Assembly: GCA_023389155.1 (NCBI GenBank)
Contig: JAEWEV010000018.1
Span: 62,001 to 126,000, forward strand
Reading direction: 5' to 3'
Origin: Pseudomonadota bacterium
Lineage (GTDB): Bacteria; Pseudomonadota; Gammaproteobacteria; Burkholderiales; Burkholderiaceae_B
DNA: 64,000 bases
Position 1 is the first letter of the stretch, and the number at the start of each line of letters is the position of its first letter. The notes below the pieces were generated by a model that worked only from the letters and a program-made list of their open reading frames with translations, did no database searches and was not told where the DNA came from. The position numbers and the translations under genes are program-made. Below, piece after piece: positions 1-9,033 of the stretch.

Positions 1-1499
1 ACAAAGCCGCACGCGTGGCGCCAACGCCTCGAATCGTGGAAGCGGCGGGCATGCATATCGACCTGACAGCGCAAACCTATAGCCCTGCCGTGCAGCAAAC
101 TGCAAGCGCGCTGCTGCAGGCACGTCATTTTTCAGAAGCCCGCCAGGCACTGTTTGACGGAAAGCCAGTCAACACCACTGAAAACCGTGCGGCCTGGCAT
201 ACCGAGCTGCGTGCGCCCCGCCCCAGCGAAGAGGTAGCCGAGGAACGCAAGCGGGCACTGGAGTTTGTCAGGCGCAGTGACAGCGAACGGCGCTGGCGCA
301 ATATTGTCCATATCGGCATCGGCGGCAGCGACTGGGGCGTCAGACTGGTAGTCAGCGCCTTTGGCTATGCCGGCATGTGGCGAAACATCCGTTTCGTGGC
401 CAATATCGATGGCCATGCGGTAGAAGGTGGCCTTGCGGGTCTGGATCCTCGCGAAACGCTGATCGTCGTGGCCAGTAAATCCTTCCGGACAGCGGAAACG
501 CTGGAAAATGCAAAGCGGGCCATCGAATGGATGCAGGCCGCAGGCATTGCACATCCTATGAATCAGGTCATCGCCGTGACCGCCAATGCGGATGCCGCCC
601 AGGCCTGGGGGCTGCAGCAAAGCCAGATCTTCCGGTTCTGGGATTGGGTTGGGGGCCGTTTCTCGATCTGGTCGGCAGTGGGTGTGGCGGCGGGACTGGC
701 TGTCGGACCTGACGTGGTAGCCGGCCTGCAAAGCGGCGCCAAAGCCATGGATGACCATTTTCTGACGGCGCCAATTGAACAGAACGCACCGGTACAACTG
801 GCCATGGCGGGCATTGCCAATCGAAGCATTCTGGATTATGGATCGTTGAACATTTCCGCCTACGATTCGCGGCTGGCTAACCTGATTCCCTATATCCAGC
901 AACTGGAGATGGAGTCCCTGGGCAAGTCGGTTGACATCAACGGCGAGCCCATTACCGTCCCCACCGGGCCTGCCGTCTGGGGCATGCCGGGCACAGATGC
1001 GCAACACACCTTTTTCCAGTGGCTGCACCAGGGCAGCGACGGCGCACCGGTTGATTTCATTGCCTGTCAGCATGAGGATCATGCCTGGAAGGAACACCAT
1101 ATCCAGTTGCTTGCCCACTGTCTTGCGCAGCGCGAGGCGCTCATGAACGGCAAGACCTATGAACAGGCAGTGCAGGAAAGCGTTGACGCAGGCATGTCCC
1201 TGGCCGATGCCCGCAAGCTGGCCAGGCACAAAGTGCATCCCGGCGGCCGTCCGTCGAATCTGATCATGATGCCAAGCCTGACGCCCTTCTCGCTGGGTGC
1301 CCTGCTGGCCATGTATGAACACAAGGTGTTCGTACAGGGACTGGTATGGGGGCTGAACCCGTTTGACCAATGGGGCGTAGAATACGGCAAGGTGCTCGCC
1401 ACCGACATCACGGCCGAGCTCAAGGGCGCCGCGCCGCTCGCACCCCACGACGCCTCGACGCGTTACTGGATTGAACGCATCCGTTCTCAGCTGGAATGA
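1..1499 (+). CDS. pgi: Glucose-6-phosphate isomerase (5' end outside window)
   Basis: Interconverts glucose 6-phosphate and fructose 6-phosphate in the cytoplasm. Family landmarks are visible: the sugar-phosphate site GIGGSDWG, the SKSFRTAET loop, signature 1 around WVGGRFSIWSAVG, the catalytic-region ME-S-GK segment, the HH pair in KEHHIQLLAH, and signature 2 ending FDQWGVEYGK. The first in-frame start inside the window is a GTG at 15 and the first ATG is at 51, but the frame is open to base 1. Compared with E. coli Pgi roughly 60 N-terminal residues are missing, so the true start lies upstream. The stop overlaps the next gene by four bases (ATGA), suggesting translational coupling. Confidence 0.95.
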   Translation, partial: KAARVAPTPRIVEAAGMHIDLTAQTYSPAVQQTASALLQARHFSEARQALFDGKPVNTTENRAAWHTELRAPRPSEEVAEERKRALEFVRRSDSERRWRNIVHIGIGGSDWGVRLVVSAFGYAGMWRNIRFVANIDGHAVEGGLAGLDPRETLIVVASKSFRTAETLENAKRAIEWMQAAGIAHPMNQVIAVTANADAAQAWGLQQSQIFRFWDWVGGRFSIWSAVGVAAGLAVGPDVVAGLQSGAKAMDDHFLTAPIEQNAPVQLAMAGIANRSILDYGSLNISAYDSRLANLIPYIQQLEMESLGKSVDINGEPITVPTGPAVWGMPGTDAQHTFFQWLHQGSDGAPVDFIACQHEDHAWKEHHIQLLAHCLAQREALMNGKTYEQAVQESVDAGMSLADARKLARHKVHPGGRPSNLIMMPSLTPFSLGALLAMYEHKVFVQGLVWGLNPFDQWGVEYGKVLATDITAELKGAAPLAPHDASTRYWIERIRSQLE

Positions 1500-2617
1500 A
1501 GATCCTTTTTACCAACTTCCACAAGCGCAATGGCGGCGGGCACGTCACCTATATTCTGAATCTGCTTGGCCAGTACAGTGAGGACGAGTGCTGGGTAGCC
1601 ACGCCCGGCACAAGCCGACTTTATCGTTATGCCAGTGAACTGGACGGCGTGATCGTAAAAGATCAGTATTTTCACTCCCGCATCGGTAAACTGCTGCCAG
1701 AGGTCCGCCAGCTTCGTCAGCTAATTCGCGAACAGCAGTTCGATATTATCCATGTCAACGCGTCTGCCGACCACCGGCATGTGATGCTCGCCTGTCTGGG
1801 GCTTCCCCGCAAGCAACGCCCCCGGATTGTCTTTACCAAGCACAACGATCATCCGGTCAGCACTATCGGTCACAAACTGCGGGCCAGACTGGGCACCGAC
1901 GCAGTCATTGCCGTCAGCCATTACGTGGCGGGACTGTTTGCAGGAAGCGCCTACGACGCCTTCCCCGTTCATGTCATTCATCATGGAATAGACGTGCAGC
2001 ATTTTGCTCCTGCATCCCCCGCTGAACGGGCGGCGGCGCGCCTGTCGCTGCTGGGCACCGAAGATCCCGGGCTGATTGTATTTGGCAGTACCGGTGGTAC
2101 GGATTATGAAAAGGGCTGGCTGGAACTGGTTTATGCGGTGGCCGGACTGACTCCCGCGCTTCGCACGCGCTGCCGTATTGTGGTTGCCGGTGATCCGCCC
2201 GACGACGACGTGCGCAAGATTATCGCCGGGCTGCAGATGCAGGACCAGCTGATTTTTCCGGGCTTGATGGATGACATCCGCCCCGTGCTGGCTGCCAGTG
2301 ATTTGGGTTTTGTGCTGTCGCACAACGAAGCGCTGTCATTTGCGGCGCGTGAGAGTATGGCCTGTGGCCTGCCTACGATTGTGAGTGATGCCGGAGGCTT
2401 GCCCGAAAACCTTGAGCATGGCGTATCGGGATGGATCACTCCCGCCAAGGATGTCACCGCCCTGCGCACACTCCTGCAGGAGATCCTTGCCGACCCCATC
2501 ATCCGCACAGTCATTGGCCAGCACAGCCGCCAGCGTGCCGAGACCCTGTTCAATCTGTCTGTGTTCGCAAACGAGACAAAGAATGTATATCGAAGCGTGT
2601 TTCAGCCCGATTCCTGA
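1496..2617 (+). CDS. GT4-family glycosyltransferase
   Basis: A 373-residue GT-B glycosyltransferase of the group 1/GT4 type, probably cytoplasmic and acting on a surface polysaccharide or lipid-linked sugar; the acceptor cannot be told from sequence. The N-terminal half has the glycine-rich NGGGHVTY loop (residues 12-19) typical of this fold. The C-terminal half has the EX7E motif (E278 and E286) followed by SMACGLPTIVSDAGGLPE. It starts inside the pgi stop codon and so is probably co-translated with it. The convergent galE that follows makes UDP-galactose, a plausible but unproven donor link. Confidence 0.8.
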   Translation: MKILFTNFHKRNGGGHVTYILNLLGQYSEDECWVATPGTSRLYRYASELDGVIVKDQYFHSRIGKLLPEVRQLRQLIREQQFDIIHVNASADHRHVMLACLGLPRKQRPRIVFTKHNDHPVSTIGHKLRARLGTDAVIAVSHYVAGLFAGSAYDAFPVHVIHHGIDVQHFAPASPAERAAARLSLLGTEDPGLIVFGSTGGTDYEKGWLELVYAVAGLTPALRTRCRIVVAGDPPDDDVRKIIAGLQMQDQLIFPGLMDDIRPVLAASDLGFVLSHNEALSFAARESMACGLPTIVSDAGGLPENLEHGVSGWITPAKDVTALRTLLQEILADPIIRTVIGQHSRQRAETLFNLSVFANETKNVYRSVFQPDS

Positions 2618-2652
2618 GGTCTGACTGAGCGCAATTGCAGCTCACCGCCGCG

Positions 2653-3684
2653 CTAGCGGTTCTCCGCAGGATCGCGGTACCCGTTAGGATTGTTTTTTTG
2701 CCATCGCCAGCTATCTGACATCATCTGGGACAGCCCGCGTCTGGCCGTCCAGCCCAGTTCACGCTTCGCCTTTTCGGGATTGGCCCAGCATTCGGCAATA
2801 TCGCCCTCACGCCGTGGCGAAAGCGAATAGGGAATTTGCACCGCCGTGGCCTCTTCAAATGCCTTGACGATATCCAGCACGGAATAGCCGGTACCCGTCC
2901 CCAGATTCCAGATATGCGTGCCTGTCCGGTTCTGAATATAGTCCAGTGCCGCCAGGTGCCCCTGGGCCAGATCCACGACGTGGATGTAATCGCGTACACC
3001 TGTCCCGTCCGGAGTGGGATAGTCGCTACCGAAAACCGACAGTTGCGCCAGTTTGCCTACCGCCACTTGCGTAATATACGGCATCAGGTTGTTGGGAATC
3101 CCATTTGGATCCTCGCCAATCAGCCCGGACTCATGCGCACCTGCGGGATTGAAATAACGCAGGATAGCAACAGACCATCGGGCATCGGAGCGTGCCAGGT
3201 CCTGCAGAATGCGTTCTATCATCAGCTTGGAACTGCCGTAAGGATTGCTGGGGTTGCTGGTCGGACAGGTTTCGGCGATTGGCATGCTGTCGGGTTCGCC
3301 GTAAACGGTAGCCGAAGAGCTGAACACGATGCGATAAACCCCCGCCTGCGCCATGGCCTCACACAGGGTGACGGTGCCGGCAACATTGTTGTCGTAATAG
3401 TGAAGAGGCAGTTTGACGCTTTCTCCGACCGCTTTCAGACCCGCAAAGTGCACCACGCCGTCAATGCTGTGTGTGGCAAAAACAGAGTCCAGCAGCGTCC
3501 GGTCGCGAACGTCGCCTTCGACAAACGTCAGCGTTTTACGCGTGATGTTTTCCACCCGGCTTAAGGACGCCGGGGAACTGTTGGACAAATTATCCAGCAC
3601 GACGATATCGTGCCCTGCGTTCAGTAATTCAACAACGGTGTGCGAGCCGATAAAGCCAGCCCCACCGGTAATCAGAAGTTTCAT
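2653..3684 (-). CDS. galE: UDP-glucose 4-epimerase
   Basis: NAD-dependent epimerase converting UDP-glucose and UDP-galactose, supplying galactose for surface glycans. 343 residues, full family length. The Rossmann motif GGAGFIG is at residues 7-13, and the catalytic SSS...Y149xxxK153 triad sits in FSSSATVYGE and NPYGSSK. Later hallmarks are RYFNPAGAH, the DYIHVVDLAQGH block and RREGDIAECWA near the C-terminus, which is diagnostic for GalE rather than generic SDR epimerases. It is convergent with the glycosyltransferase gene and reads as a single-gene unit; the upstream 144 bases separate it from lipA. Confidence 0.95.
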   Translation of the reverse strand: MKLLITGGAGFIGSHTVVELLNAGHDIVVLDNLSNSSPASLSRVENITRKTLTFVEGDVRDRTLLDSVFATHSIDGVVHFAGLKAVGESVKLPLHYYDNNVAGTVTLCEAMAQAGVYRIVFSSSATVYGEPDSMPIAETCPTSNPSNPYGSSKLMIERILQDLARSDARWSVAILRYFNPAGAHESGLIGEDPNGIPNNLMPYITQVAVGKLAQLSVFGSDYPTPDGTGVRDYIHVVDLAQGHLAALDYIQNRTGTHIWNLGTGTGYSVLDIVKAFEEATAVQIPYSLSPRREGDIAECWANPEKAKRELGWTARRGLSQMMSDSWRWQKNNPNGYRDPAENR

Positions 3685-3791
3685 GCCTGGTTTCCCAAAA
3701 TGCTGCTATTGTTCAAGAGACATGGCTGAAATTATAGTGTACGGCATGGATAAAAAGAGCGCCTGCAACCCGCAGAAAGATGTGTGGCGCA

Positions 3792-3811
3792 GGATGCCAT
3801 TTCTGGCATCC
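3792..3811 (-). terminator. Possible terminator hairpin after lipA
   Basis: A perfect 8-bp stem (GGATGCCA pairing with TGGCATCC) with a 4-base loop lies 17 bases beyond the lipA stop. No clear U-tract follows on the minus strand, so it may be a weak terminator or simply an RNA 3'-end hairpin. Confidence 0.4.
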
Positions 3812-3828
3812 TTCAGTCAGATCACCGC

Positions 3829-4809
3829 TCAGAAACCTGCTGCGTGCGCCTGTTCGTCCGCGTGATAAGACGAACGCACCATGGCGCCTACCGCCGCGTG
3901 GGTAAAGCCCATCTTGTAGGCCTCTTCCTCAAACATTTTGAAGGTATCAGGATGTACGTAACGCATCACGGGCAGATGGTGCTCGGAAGGCTGCAAATAC
4001 TGGCCAATCGTGAGCATATCGATATCGTGCTCCCGCATATCGCGCATGACCTGCAGAATTTCTTCGTCGGTTTCACCCAGGCCGACCATCAGCCCCGATT
4101 TGGTGGGCACGTCCGGATAGCGCTGTTTGAAGTCGCGCAGCAGTTTGAGTGAATGCATATAGTCGGCCCCGGGACGGGACTGTTTGTACAGGCGCGGTAC
4201 CGTTTCCAGATTATGGTTCATCACATCGGGCAGTCCTGCGCCGAAGATATCCAGCGCCTTGTCGAGGCGGCCACGAAAGTCCGGAACCAGCACTTCGATC
4301 TGCGTAATGGGGGAACGGCTGCGTGTTTCGTTGATGCATTCGACAAAATGCGCGGCACCGCCGTCGCGCAGATCATCACGGTCCACAGAGGTAATCACCA
4401 CATAATTCAGACGCATGGCGGCAATGGATTTGGCCAGGTTTGACGGTTCCTGGGTATCCAGCGGATCGGGCCTGCCGTGACCCACATCACAGAAAGGACA
4501 GCGACGCGTGCATTTGTCACCCATGATCATGAAAGTGGCCGTGCCTTTGCCGAAGCACTCGCCGATATTGGGGCAAGACGCCTCTTCACAGACCGTAAAC
4601 AGGTTGTGTTCACGCAGAATTTTCTTGATATCGTTGAAACGGGAATTGGGGGCGGCGGCCTTGACGCGAATCCACTCCGGCTTTTTCAGACGCTCAATAG
4701 GAACAATTTTGATGGGAATCCGCGACGTTTTGTCAAAAGATTTCTGTTTTTTGGTCGCGTCATACTGTTCGTCTTTGACAGTCGGGGTTGCTGCGGTATT
4801 TGTAGTCAT
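3829..4809 (-). CDS. lipA: Lipoyl synthase
   Basis: Radical-SAM enzyme inserting two sulfurs into protein-bound octanoyl groups, the last step of lipoate cofactor assembly. From the ATG at 4809 the protein is 326 residues. The auxiliary cluster cysteines are C74, C79 and C85, and the radical-SAM CxxxCxxC is C100, C104, C107. The C-terminal RSSY motif, which ligates the auxiliary cluster through serine, is intact. A longer reading from 4863 is possible, but it has no ribosome site while GAGGA precedes 4809. It follows lipB on the same strand after a 204-base gap. Confidence 0.96.
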   Translation of the reverse strand: MTTNTAATPTVKDEQYDATKKQKSFDKTSRIPIKIVPIERLKKPEWIRVKAAAPNSRFNDIKKILREHNLFTVCEEASCPNIGECFGKGTATFMIMGDKCTRRCPFCDVGHGRPDPLDTQEPSNLAKSIAAMRLNYVVITSVDRDDLRDGGAAHFVECINETRSRSPITQIEVLVPDFRGRLDKALDIFGAGLPDVMNHNLETVPRLYKQSRPGADYMHSLKLLRDFKQRYPDVPTKSGLMVGLGETDEEILQVMRDMREHDIDMLTIGQYLQPSEHHLPVMRYVHPDTFKMFEEEAYKMGFTHAAVGAMVRSSYHADEQAHAAGF

Positions 4810-5013
4810 AATGGTGTCACGGTCCTCATGGGAATGGACGTTACGGCAATAGCGCTCGTGCATTGCTGGCGGCCGGGGATAAAAGCCGCATGAATTTTCC
4901 GATCATTTTAACGCTTAATATGGGGTTATCCCCAAAAACCCTGAGACGACCATCAGTTTAGGCGTAAAGAACGCCAGAACGAGACCGAGAAAGCGACTTG
5001 CAAGCCGCCCGTG

Positions 5014-5643
5014 TCAGGAAAACCGGGGCAAAAAACTCGCCAGCAGGCGCCTGCCGGCCTCCTGCACCGTGGTATTTACGCCCATGCTCCTCAGATCCAC
5101 TGTGGGCAGGCCCGCGTACCCACAGGGGTTGATACCCTCGAAGGGGTGCAGATCCATATCCACGTTCAGGGCCAGACCATGATAGGCGCAGCCGCGTGTG
5201 ATTTTGACACCCAGCGCGGCAATTTTGGCCAGACTGCCGTCCGGCAAGGGAACATAGACACCTGGTGCACCCGACTTGCGACAGGCTTGTGTCAGGCCGT
5301 AGCTGGCCAGCGTTTCCAATACCACGTCTTCAATCAGGGTGACATATTCCTTGACGTAAATGCCCCGGCGGCGCAAATCGACCAACGGATAGACCACGAT
5401 CTGCCCGGGACCATGATAGGTGACTTGTCCGCCACGATTGGAACGGACCACCTCGATGGCACCCGTATTGAGCAGATGTTCGGGTTTACCGGCCTGCCCT
5501 AGTGTGTAGACAGGCAGATGCTCCACCAGCCAGATCTCGTCGGGCGTGTCGCTGTCGCGGGCTTCCGTGAACGATTTCATGGCCTGCCAGACCGGCTCGT
5601 ACGGAGCGGGCCCGTCCAGGTTGCGCACCCGCATGGTCATCAC
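5014..5643 (-). CDS. lipB: Lipoyl(octanoyl) transferase
   Basis: Transfers octanoyl from acyl carrier protein to lipoyl domains, making the substrate for LipA. 209 residues, normal length. Visible motifs are RGGQVTYHGPGQIVVYPL, the catalytic lysine K140 in AKIAALGVK, and the catalytic cysteine C174 in INPCGYAGL. Its start overlaps the stop of the ybeD-family gene by four bases, so the two are translationally coupled. An internal ATG three codons in is also possible. Confidence 0.96.
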   Translation of the reverse strand: MMTMRVRNLDGPAPYEPVWQAMKSFTEARDSDTPDEIWLVEHLPVYTLGQAGKPEHLLNTGAIEVVRSNRGGQVTYHGPGQIVVYPLVDLRRRGIYVKEYVTLIEDVVLETLASYGLTQACRKSGAPGVYVPLPDGSLAKIAALGVKITRGCAYHGLALNVDMDLHPFEGINPCGYAGLPTVDLRSMGVNTTVQEAGRRLLASFLPRFS

Positions 5644-5918
5644 AGCACGATTTTGACCAGCTCATGACCGTGCAGCGCACGGTACAGCGTATCGAGCTGT
5701 TCACGGGAGACGGCACGAATAGTGAAAGTCAGACCAATATAGTTGCCCTTGCTACTTGGGCGCATTTCCACGGTGGCCGGATCGAACTGCGGATCGTGCT
5801 GCAGTACGACTTCTGTGAGAATCTGAGCCAGTTCCGGATGCTGAACGCCCATGACTTTGATGGGAAAGTCACAGGGATATTCAATCAGCGATTGCTCTGG
5901 CGGGATGTCTTTCATCAT
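5640..5918 (-). CDS. ybeD: DUF493 (YbeD-family) protein
   Basis: A 92-residue protein of the DUF493/YbeD family, an ACT-like small domain of unresolved function that is commonly found directly upstream of lipB. The family features YPCDFPIKVMG, the central SSKGNYIGLTFT strand and the closing LHGHELVKIVL are present. It overlaps both neighbours: its start lies in the stop codon of the aminotransferase and its stop in the start of lipB. Two adjacent ATG codons (5918 and 5915) make the exact start uncertain by one residue. A regulatory role in lipoate synthesis is only an inference from synteny. Confidence 0.9.
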   Translation of the reverse strand: MMKDIPPEQSLIEYPCDFPIKVMGVQHPELAQILTEVVLQHDPQFDPATVEMRPSSKGNYIGLTFTIRAVSREQLDTLYRALHGHELVKIVL

Positions 5919-6784
5919 AATCGGGATAATTCCTCGTCATATTCTGACCTCAGTTTCCTGTATATGGGGCCGGGCTGGCCGTTTCCAACGGGTGCCCCAT
6001 CCAGTTCCAGCACGGGCAGCACTTCCTTGGTCGCGGAGGTAACAAGAATTTCATCAGCGGCGAAAACTTCCGCGCGCGTGATATTGCGGGCCTCAAACGG
6101 AACATCGGCCTGTTCTGCCAGGGTAGCCAGCAGGCCGTAACGGATTCCTTCCAGGATGAAATGGTTTCTGACAGGAGCGAGCAGCGTTCCATTTTTGACC
6201 ACCCACATATTGCTGAGCGAACCTTCGGTCAGCAGGTCGTCGCGGAACTGGATCACTTCGTCGACGCCCCGCTCTGCTGCCGCCTGCCGCGCCAGCACAT
6301 TGCCCAGCAGCGACACGGATTTGATGTCACAATGCAGCCAGCGTTCGTCTACGGCCGAGATAACCCGGAGACCGCGTTCACGCTGTTCCGCAGTCGGGCG
6401 GATAAACGGACCACTGGAGCAAAAAATGGTGGGTTCGACCGGTGGCGACGGAAAGATATGCTCCCGTTTGGCCACACCACGTGTGACCTGCAGATAGATG
6501 AAGGAATCATCAGTAGGCGCCCGCGCAATCATGTCCTGCATCAGCGACGCCCAGAATTGCGGCGTTTTGCCGGTTGCCAGTTTGATGGCGTTCAGGCTGC
6601 GCTGCAGCCGCTGCACATGCTCGTCGAGTCTGAAAGGCTTGCGATTGTAGGCAGGCACCACTTCATAGACACCGTCCCCAAAGATAAAGCCGCGGTCAAA
6701 CACCGAAATTTTCGCTTCATCAGCGCGTACATATTCACCGTTAAGGTAAACGATGCTATCACTGTCAATACCCTGTATCACCAC
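5915..6784 (-). CDS. dat: PLP-dependent class IV aminotransferase, D-amino-acid type
   Basis: Fold-type IV aminotransferase of 289 residues, most like D-alanine aminotransferases. These exchange D-alanine and D-glutamate, both peptidoglycan precursors. The FDRGFIFGDGVYEV motif is near the N-terminus, the PLP lysine is K155 in CDIKSVSLLGN, and the PLP-binding TEGSLSN and VTSATKE loops follow. Branched-chain aminotransferase or aminodeoxychorismate lyase are alternatives; the D-amino-acid reading is favoured by CDIKS and by the neighbouring carboxypeptidase, which releases D-alanine. It sits 27 bases downstream of dacC in the same direction. Confidence 0.85.
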   Translation of the reverse strand: MVIQGIDSDSIVYLNGEYVRADEAKISVFDRGFIFGDGVYEVVPAYNRKPFRLDEHVQRLQRSLNAIKLATGKTPQFWASLMQDMIARAPTDDSFIYLQVTRGVAKREHIFPSPPVEPTIFCSSGPFIRPTAEQRERGLRVISAVDERWLHCDIKSVSLLGNVLARQAAAERGVDEVIQFRDDLLTEGSLSNMWVVKNGTLLAPVRNHFILEGIRYGLLATLAEQADVPFEARNITRAEVFAADEILVTSATKEVLPVLELDGAPVGNGQPGPIYRKLRSEYDEELSRL

Positions 6785-6811
6785 AATCTGCCTGAATGTT
6801 TATCCGAAAAA

Positions 6812-8119
6812 TCAGCTGTTGAAACTGCTCAGGACCTTGTCCCACATGCGACTGAAGAAACCAGCCTGCGGCACGTCTTCAAGCACGTTGAGCGATTCCT
6901 GCTTCAATACCTTGCCATTGAGCACAAACTGCACGCTGCCCACCGTCTGACCCTTGGTCAGCGGCGCCACCAGCTTGCCATTGATCTGCGTGAGGGTCTG
7001 TACCTTGTCTTCCATACCGCGCGGCACGGTAACACTAACACCATCGGCCGCGCCCAGTTTTACTTCCTTGACCGTGCCTTCCCAGACTCGCGGACTCATC
7101 AGCGGCGTCCCCGCAGCGGCCAGTTGCCTGGCGGTAAAATTCTGATAGCCCCAGTCCAGCAAATTCTGGCTGAACTGCTCGCGTTCACGCACGGTGGCAG
7201 CGCCAACCACGACTGAAATAAGACGGCGATCATCGCGCTTCGCAGCAGCGATCAGGCAGTATCCGGCATCTTCGGTATGTCCGGTTTTAAGGCCATCCAC
7301 GCCGATATTGCGCGACAGCAGGCCATTGCGGTTCTGCTGACGGATCTTGTTGTAGGTAAATTCAGGCTGACTGAAATAGTGGTAATACTTGGGGTGATCC
7401 TTGATGATGTGCTGTGCCAGTACGGACAGGTCACGCACGGTCGTGAAGTGATCGGGCGCAGGCAGGCCGGTAGGGTCGGTAAAATGCGTATTGGTCATAC
7501 CGAATACCTGGGCTTCCTTGTTCATCTGATTGACGAACACATCCTCGCTGCCCGCAACCGTTTCGGCCAGCTGTACGGTTGCGTCATTACCGGACTGCAC
7601 AATCATGCCCTTGACGAGGTCATCGATGGTGACCTGCGTGTTGACCCGGATGAACATGCGGGAGCCGCCGGTACGCCAGGCCTTTTCGGAGACAGTCACT
7701 TCCTGTTCAGGACGGATACGGTTTTCATCCAGTGCAGAAAAGACCAGGCTGGCTGTCATCAGCTTGGTCAGCGAAGCCGGCGCCACTTTCAGATCCGGCT
7801 CATGATTGCCCAGTATCTGTCCCGAGGTCGCATCAATCAGAAACCACGACTTGACGCTGCTTTGTGGCGGCGTCATGCCCGCAACCTCGCTGAGCACCGG
7901 CGTTTCGGCATTGGTTACAGGAACGCTGGAACGGGAATCGGGTGGGGGCGCTGTCGTAGGCGCTGGCAGCGTCGTTGCCAACGTCTGGGTCGTACCCGTT
8001 CCTGCTGCTGTCTGCGCGTTGCCGGACGACGCGGTATTGTTGCTTTTATTGAAGAAAACAAATGCACCGCCTGCTATCAGGACGATGATCAGGATGAGAA
8101 CGATACGACGTAAAAACAT
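6812..8119 (-). CDS. dacC: D-alanyl-D-alanine carboxypeptidase (penicillin-binding protein 5/6 type)
   Basis: Low-molecular-mass penicillin-binding protein that trims the terminal D-alanine from peptidoglycan stem peptides in the periplasm. 435 residues. A hydrophobic segment at residues 6-23 serves as anchor or signal. It is followed by an unusual Thr/Ala/Pro-rich linker to about residue 85, and then the S11 peptidase domain with SxxK (S116-K119, SLTK), SGN (in QSGNDAT) and KTG (LKTGHTED). The C-terminal PBP5-type beta domain ends in a weak amphipathic helix. The first gene of the dacC-dat-ybeD-lipB series. Confidence 0.93.
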   Translation of the reverse strand: MFLRRIVLILIIVLIAGGAFVFFNKSNNTASSGNAQTAAGTGTTQTLATTLPAPTTAPPPDSRSSVPVTNAETPVLSEVAGMTPPQSSVKSWFLIDATSGQILGNHEPDLKVAPASLTKLMTASLVFSALDENRIRPEQEVTVSEKAWRTGGSRMFIRVNTQVTIDDLVKGMIVQSGNDATVQLAETVAGSEDVFVNQMNKEAQVFGMTNTHFTDPTGLPAPDHFTTVRDLSVLAQHIIKDHPKYYHYFSQPEFTYNKIRQQNRNGLLSRNIGVDGLKTGHTEDAGYCLIAAAKRDDRRLISVVVGAATVREREQFSQNLLDWGYQNFTARQLAAAGTPLMSPRVWEGTVKEVKLGAADGVSVTVPRGMEDKVQTLTQINGKLVAPLTKGQTVGSVQFVLNGKVLKQESLNVLEDVPQAGFFSRMWDKVLSSFNS

Positions 8120-8199
8120 GAAAATGGATCCGGATATGAAAAGGTTTGGGCAGGACAGCCTGCAAACAGGAATTATAAGCGCTTGCAGGCCAAAATACG

Positions 8200-8871
8200 T
8201 TACTGGCCGTTGTTACTGCTGATCTGCTGCAGCGCGCCCAGCGCCAGTTTTTTCAGTTCGATCAGATAGCCATGGAAGAAATGGGTTGCCGCCGGGATAA
8301 CCGATACGGGTACACGGTAGCTGGCAATCCATTCGAACACTTCCTGCAGCGGTACGACTTCATCACATTCGCCATGAATGACAAGTGTATTTTCGGGCAG
8401 CACCACCTCGCGCCAGGCAAAACGTTTCACTGCCGTCCCGACCAGGGTAAGCAGCTGTGGCAGCGGATGGTGGTTCTGCTCCCTGAGTACCGAATAAAGC
8501 TGGGCCGCCACCGAGGTACCAAAGGAGAATCCCGCCAGCAACCAGGGTTTGCCATCCAGTTCGGGATGCGCTTTTAGGAAGGCCTGGATGAGCAGTTGCA
8601 TGTCCTCGGTTTCGCCGCGTGACTGGTCAAAACTGCCTTCGGACTTGCCTACCCCCCGAAAATCGGGGCGCAACACCACGTATCCTGCCTGCGCATAAGC
8701 ACGGGACAAGGTGGTCACCACTTTATTGTTGCGTGTTCCTTCATGCAGCGGATGCGGATGCAGCACTAGCGCCCAGCCGCAGGGCGTGGTGGACTGATCG
8801 GGCCAGTCGATCACGCAGTCAATATGACCGGCTGCGCCTGTGGCGGCAAAGGGTTCGGTTCGTATTGCCAT
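8200..8871 (-). CDS. Alpha/beta hydrolase, small dienelactone-hydrolase-like
   Basis: 223-residue cytoplasmic hydrolase of the family often labelled alpha/beta hydrolase (COG2945). The oxyanion segment LHPHPLHEGTRNNK and the nucleophile elbow GFSFG (S116) are clear; an acid in HGECDEVVP and a late histidine (ATHFFHG) complete the triad. Physiological substrate unknown. The start codon shares one base with the stop of the preceding 53-codon gene (TAATG), so it is probably coupled to the birA-coaX run. Confidence 0.82.
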   Translation of the reverse strand: MAIRTEPFAATGAAGHIDCVIDWPDQSTTPCGWALVLHPHPLHEGTRNNKVVTTLSRAYAQAGYVVLRPDFRGVGKSEGSFDQSRGETEDMQLLIQAFLKAHPELDGKPWLLAGFSFGTSVAAQLYSVLREQNHHPLPQLLTLVGTAVKRFAWREVVLPENTLVIHGECDEVVPLQEVFEWIASYRVPVSVIPAATHFFHGYLIELKKLALGALQQISSNNGQ

Positions 8872-9032
8872 TACTTGAGAGGTCCAACGTCGATTGCACC
8901 GGGACGAAACTCGGTAGGGACGCGGACTGCAGCACCAATGCGCGATTCGCCTGGCTTGAGGCCGAACCAGCCGGCACCCAGCCCGTAAGTAAGGATATTG
9001 GCCAGGACGATAATGAAGAAAAGCGTGCGCAT
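8871..9032 (-). CDS. 53-residue membrane protein downstream of coaX
   Basis: A small protein with an N-terminal hydrophobic segment (FFIIVLANILTYGLGAGWF) and a short soluble tail. It begins one base after the coaX stop and ends one base into the hydrolase start, so the spacing itself supports translation. In related Burkholderiales the gene after coaX often encodes an N-terminally anchored SPOR-domain protein. The start of this product resembles such anchors, but no SPOR domain follows. It may be a reduced remnant or an independent small protein; function unknown. Confidence 0.65.
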   Translation of the reverse strand: MRTLFFIIVLANILTYGLGAGWFGLKPGESRIGAAVRVPTEFRPGAIDVGPLK

Positions 9033-9033
9033 A

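Noticed and set aside
132..1448. A 438-codon open frame antisense to pgi
   Set aside because: It has no ribosome site or recognisable domain and lies wholly opposite a clear enzyme gene; high-GC codon structure explains it.
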